A program made the position numbers and the translations under genes. DNA of 11,863 nucleotides from an uncultured Clostridium sp. (GTDB lineage Bacteria; Bacillota; Clostridia; TANB77; CAG-465): contig CAJLBR010000033.1 in assembly GCA_905204915.1 (NCBI GenBank), positions 1 through 11,863 of the forward strand, given 5' to 3'. The notes under the pieces were generated by a model, which saw nothing but the letters and a program-made list of their open reading frames with translations, made no database searches and had not been told where the DNA came from. Position 1 is the stretch's first letter; every line of letters starts with the position of its first letter. Positions 10,867-11,863 of the stretch are shown in pieces.

Positions 10867-11754
10867 TTATTTAATTGATGCATTATAAATTTTTACAATA
10901 ACATCATTTAATTTTTTATCAAATTCTTCTTCTGTTTGAGATACATTTAAATCTTGAAGCAATGCTCTAGAAAAACTTGCTATCATCTTATTATTCTTTT
11001 CCAATAACTCTACTGCTTTATTTATATCATACCCTCCAGATAACGCTACAATTCTTACAACGCAATCATAATCATATAAATCTAAATAGTGATTTGCTTT
11101 AGATGGTAATGTAAATTTAAACATTATTTTATCATTTGAACTCCAATTTTCTAACTTAGATTTTATTTCATTCTTTAATATTTCTTCACATTTTTCTTTT
11201 TCTGAAGAATTTATATCTACTTCTGGTTCTATAATTGGAACTAATCCATAACTACATATTTTTTTAGCAAATTCAAATTGTTGTTCTACTATTGCTTTTA
11301 TTCCCTCTTCATTTGCCTCATAAATTACAGATCTCATTTTTGTTCCAAATATATTTTTTTCATTTGCTTCTTTTAATTCTTCATCAAAATTAGTAATCTC
11401 TTTCATTAATTTTACGCCGTTTTTTTCTTCTGCTAATCCTTTATCTACTTTTAAAAATGAAACAATTTGTTTTTCATCCCATAAATAATCTGCTGTAAAT
11501 TTACCATTTACTTTTGAAAGCATTGTTTTTTCAAATAATATTGCACCTATTATATGCTCACTTGTAAAAGATTTACTTGTAAATACTCTTTTTCTCATTT
11601 CGTGTATTAGCTCAAACATTTCCTCTTCACTTTGGTACTTATCTTCAGATATTCCATAGCTTCTTAATGTTTTGCTACTACTCCCGCCACTTTGATCTAA
11701 GGCTGCAATAAATCCCTTTCTATTTTTTATAATTTCGTACATTTTTTCATTCAT
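10867..11754 (-). CDS. fda: Fructose-bisphosphate aldolase class I
   Basis: A 295-residue class I (Schiff-base) aldolase of the bacterial type known from Staphylococcus aureus, nearly the same length. It interconverts fructose 1,6-bisphosphate with dihydroxyacetone phosphate and glyceraldehyde 3-phosphate in glycolysis and gluconeogenesis. Visible motifs: GFIAALDQSGGS (14-25, Asp20), GAILFEKTM (70-78), FLKVDKGLAEE (100-110), IFGTKMRS (135-142), VPIIEPEV (172-179), the Schiff-base Lys213 in MFKFTLP, LSGGY (238-242) and ASFSRAL (259-265). All expected catalytic residues are present. The start at 11754 follows an AAAGGGTGA site. It is monocistronic, with a perfect consensus promoter upstream and a strong terminator downstream, so high constitutive expression is expected. 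Confidence 0.95.
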   Translation of the reverse strand: MNEKMYEIIKNRKGFIAALDQSGGSSSKTLRSYGISEDKYQSEEEMFELIHEMRKRVFTSKSFTSEHIIGAILFEKTMLSKVNGKFTADYLWDEKQIVSFLKVDKGLAEEKNGVKLMKEITNFDEELKEANEKNIFGTKMRSVIYEANEEGIKAIVEQQFEFAKKICSYGLVPIIEPEVDINSSEKEKCEEILKNEIKSKLENWSSNDKIMFKFTLPSKANHYLDLYDYDCVVRIVALSGGYDINKAVELLEKNNKMIASFSRALLQDLNVSQTEEEFDKKLNDVIVKIYNASIK

Positions 11755-11777
11755 TCTATATCACCCTTTAACCTAAA

Positions 11778-11800
11778 TTGAAATAATTTTCATATTCCAA
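11778..11800 (-). other. 5' hairpin in the fda leader
   Basis: On the minus strand TTGGAATA can pair with TATTTCAA (8 bp, one G-U pair, 7-nt loop) at the predicted 5' end of the fda transcript. A hairpin at this place can stabilise mRNA. It could be chance in an AT-rich leader. Confidence 0.35.
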
Positions 11801-11805
11801 TTATT

Positions 11806-11834
11806 ATTATAATAATTTCATTATTATATGTCAA
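11806..11834 (-). promoter_or_regulatory. Consensus SigA promoter of fda
   Basis: TTGACA (11829-11834), exactly 17 bp, TATAAT (11806-11811) on the minus strand: a perfect match to the housekeeping consensus. Expected start near 11799, leader about 45 nt. Confidence 0.85.
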
Positions 11835-11863
11835 TATGTATTTATTATTCTAATTTTATTTTA

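Overview
The window is AT-rich DNA (roughly 28% G+C by eye) from a low-GC Gram-positive bacterium, most likely an uncultured or gut Clostridia-type Firmicute. The signs are strong AGGAGG-type ribosome-binding sites, SigA-type promoters with 17-bp spacers, compact intrinsic terminators, the rplU-rpmA pair behind an L21-type leader, and a Staphylococcus/Clostridia-type class I fructose-bisphosphate aldolase. No rRNA, tRNA, CRISPR array or IS element was seen.

Layout. 1-174 (-) is the N-terminus of a secreted protein, cut by the window edge. 349-1764 (+) is a beta-CASP metallo-beta-lactamase nuclease with visibly higher G+C than the rest. 1891-2601 (-) is a two-TM diguanylate cyclase. 2740-3408 (-) is rplU-rpmA with its leader. 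3619-4062 (+) dut converges on 4083-4619 (-) pth, and both stop codons lie at the edges of one terminator hairpin. 4751-7264 (+) is an isolated VirD4/TraG-like membrane ATPase. 7335-8039 and 9991-10746 (both -) are paralogous single-TM proteins that flank a small unknown gene (8196-8495, +) and a reverse transcriptase (8549-9763, -). 10867-11754 (-) is class I aldolase (fda), driven by a perfect consensus promoter.

The most interesting part is the reverse transcriptase locus. A SigA-type promoter (9926-9954) would start transcription almost exactly at one arm of a perfect 13-bp inverted repeat (9909-9921). The other arm (9787-9799) ends in a U-tract just before the RT ribosome-binding site. 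The RT is therefore preceded by a ~135-nt structured RNA closed by a long stem, as in retrons and other RT-plus-ncRNA defence systems. The RT itself lacks the usual signatures of a group II intron maturase, a diversity-generating retroelement RT or a canonical retron RT. It could belong to an under-described RT/ncRNA system, or the leader could be a long-loop attenuator of the RT. The sequence alone cannot decide.

Most genes are single transcription units with their own promoter and terminator; only rplU-rpmA looks like an operon. The housekeeping genes (ribosomal proteins, dut, pth, fda) surround accessory genes (ATPase, membrane paralogues, RT), so the 4.75-10.75 kb stretch looks like an accessory island in a core chromosome. 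No integrase, relaxase or attachment site was seen to define its edges.
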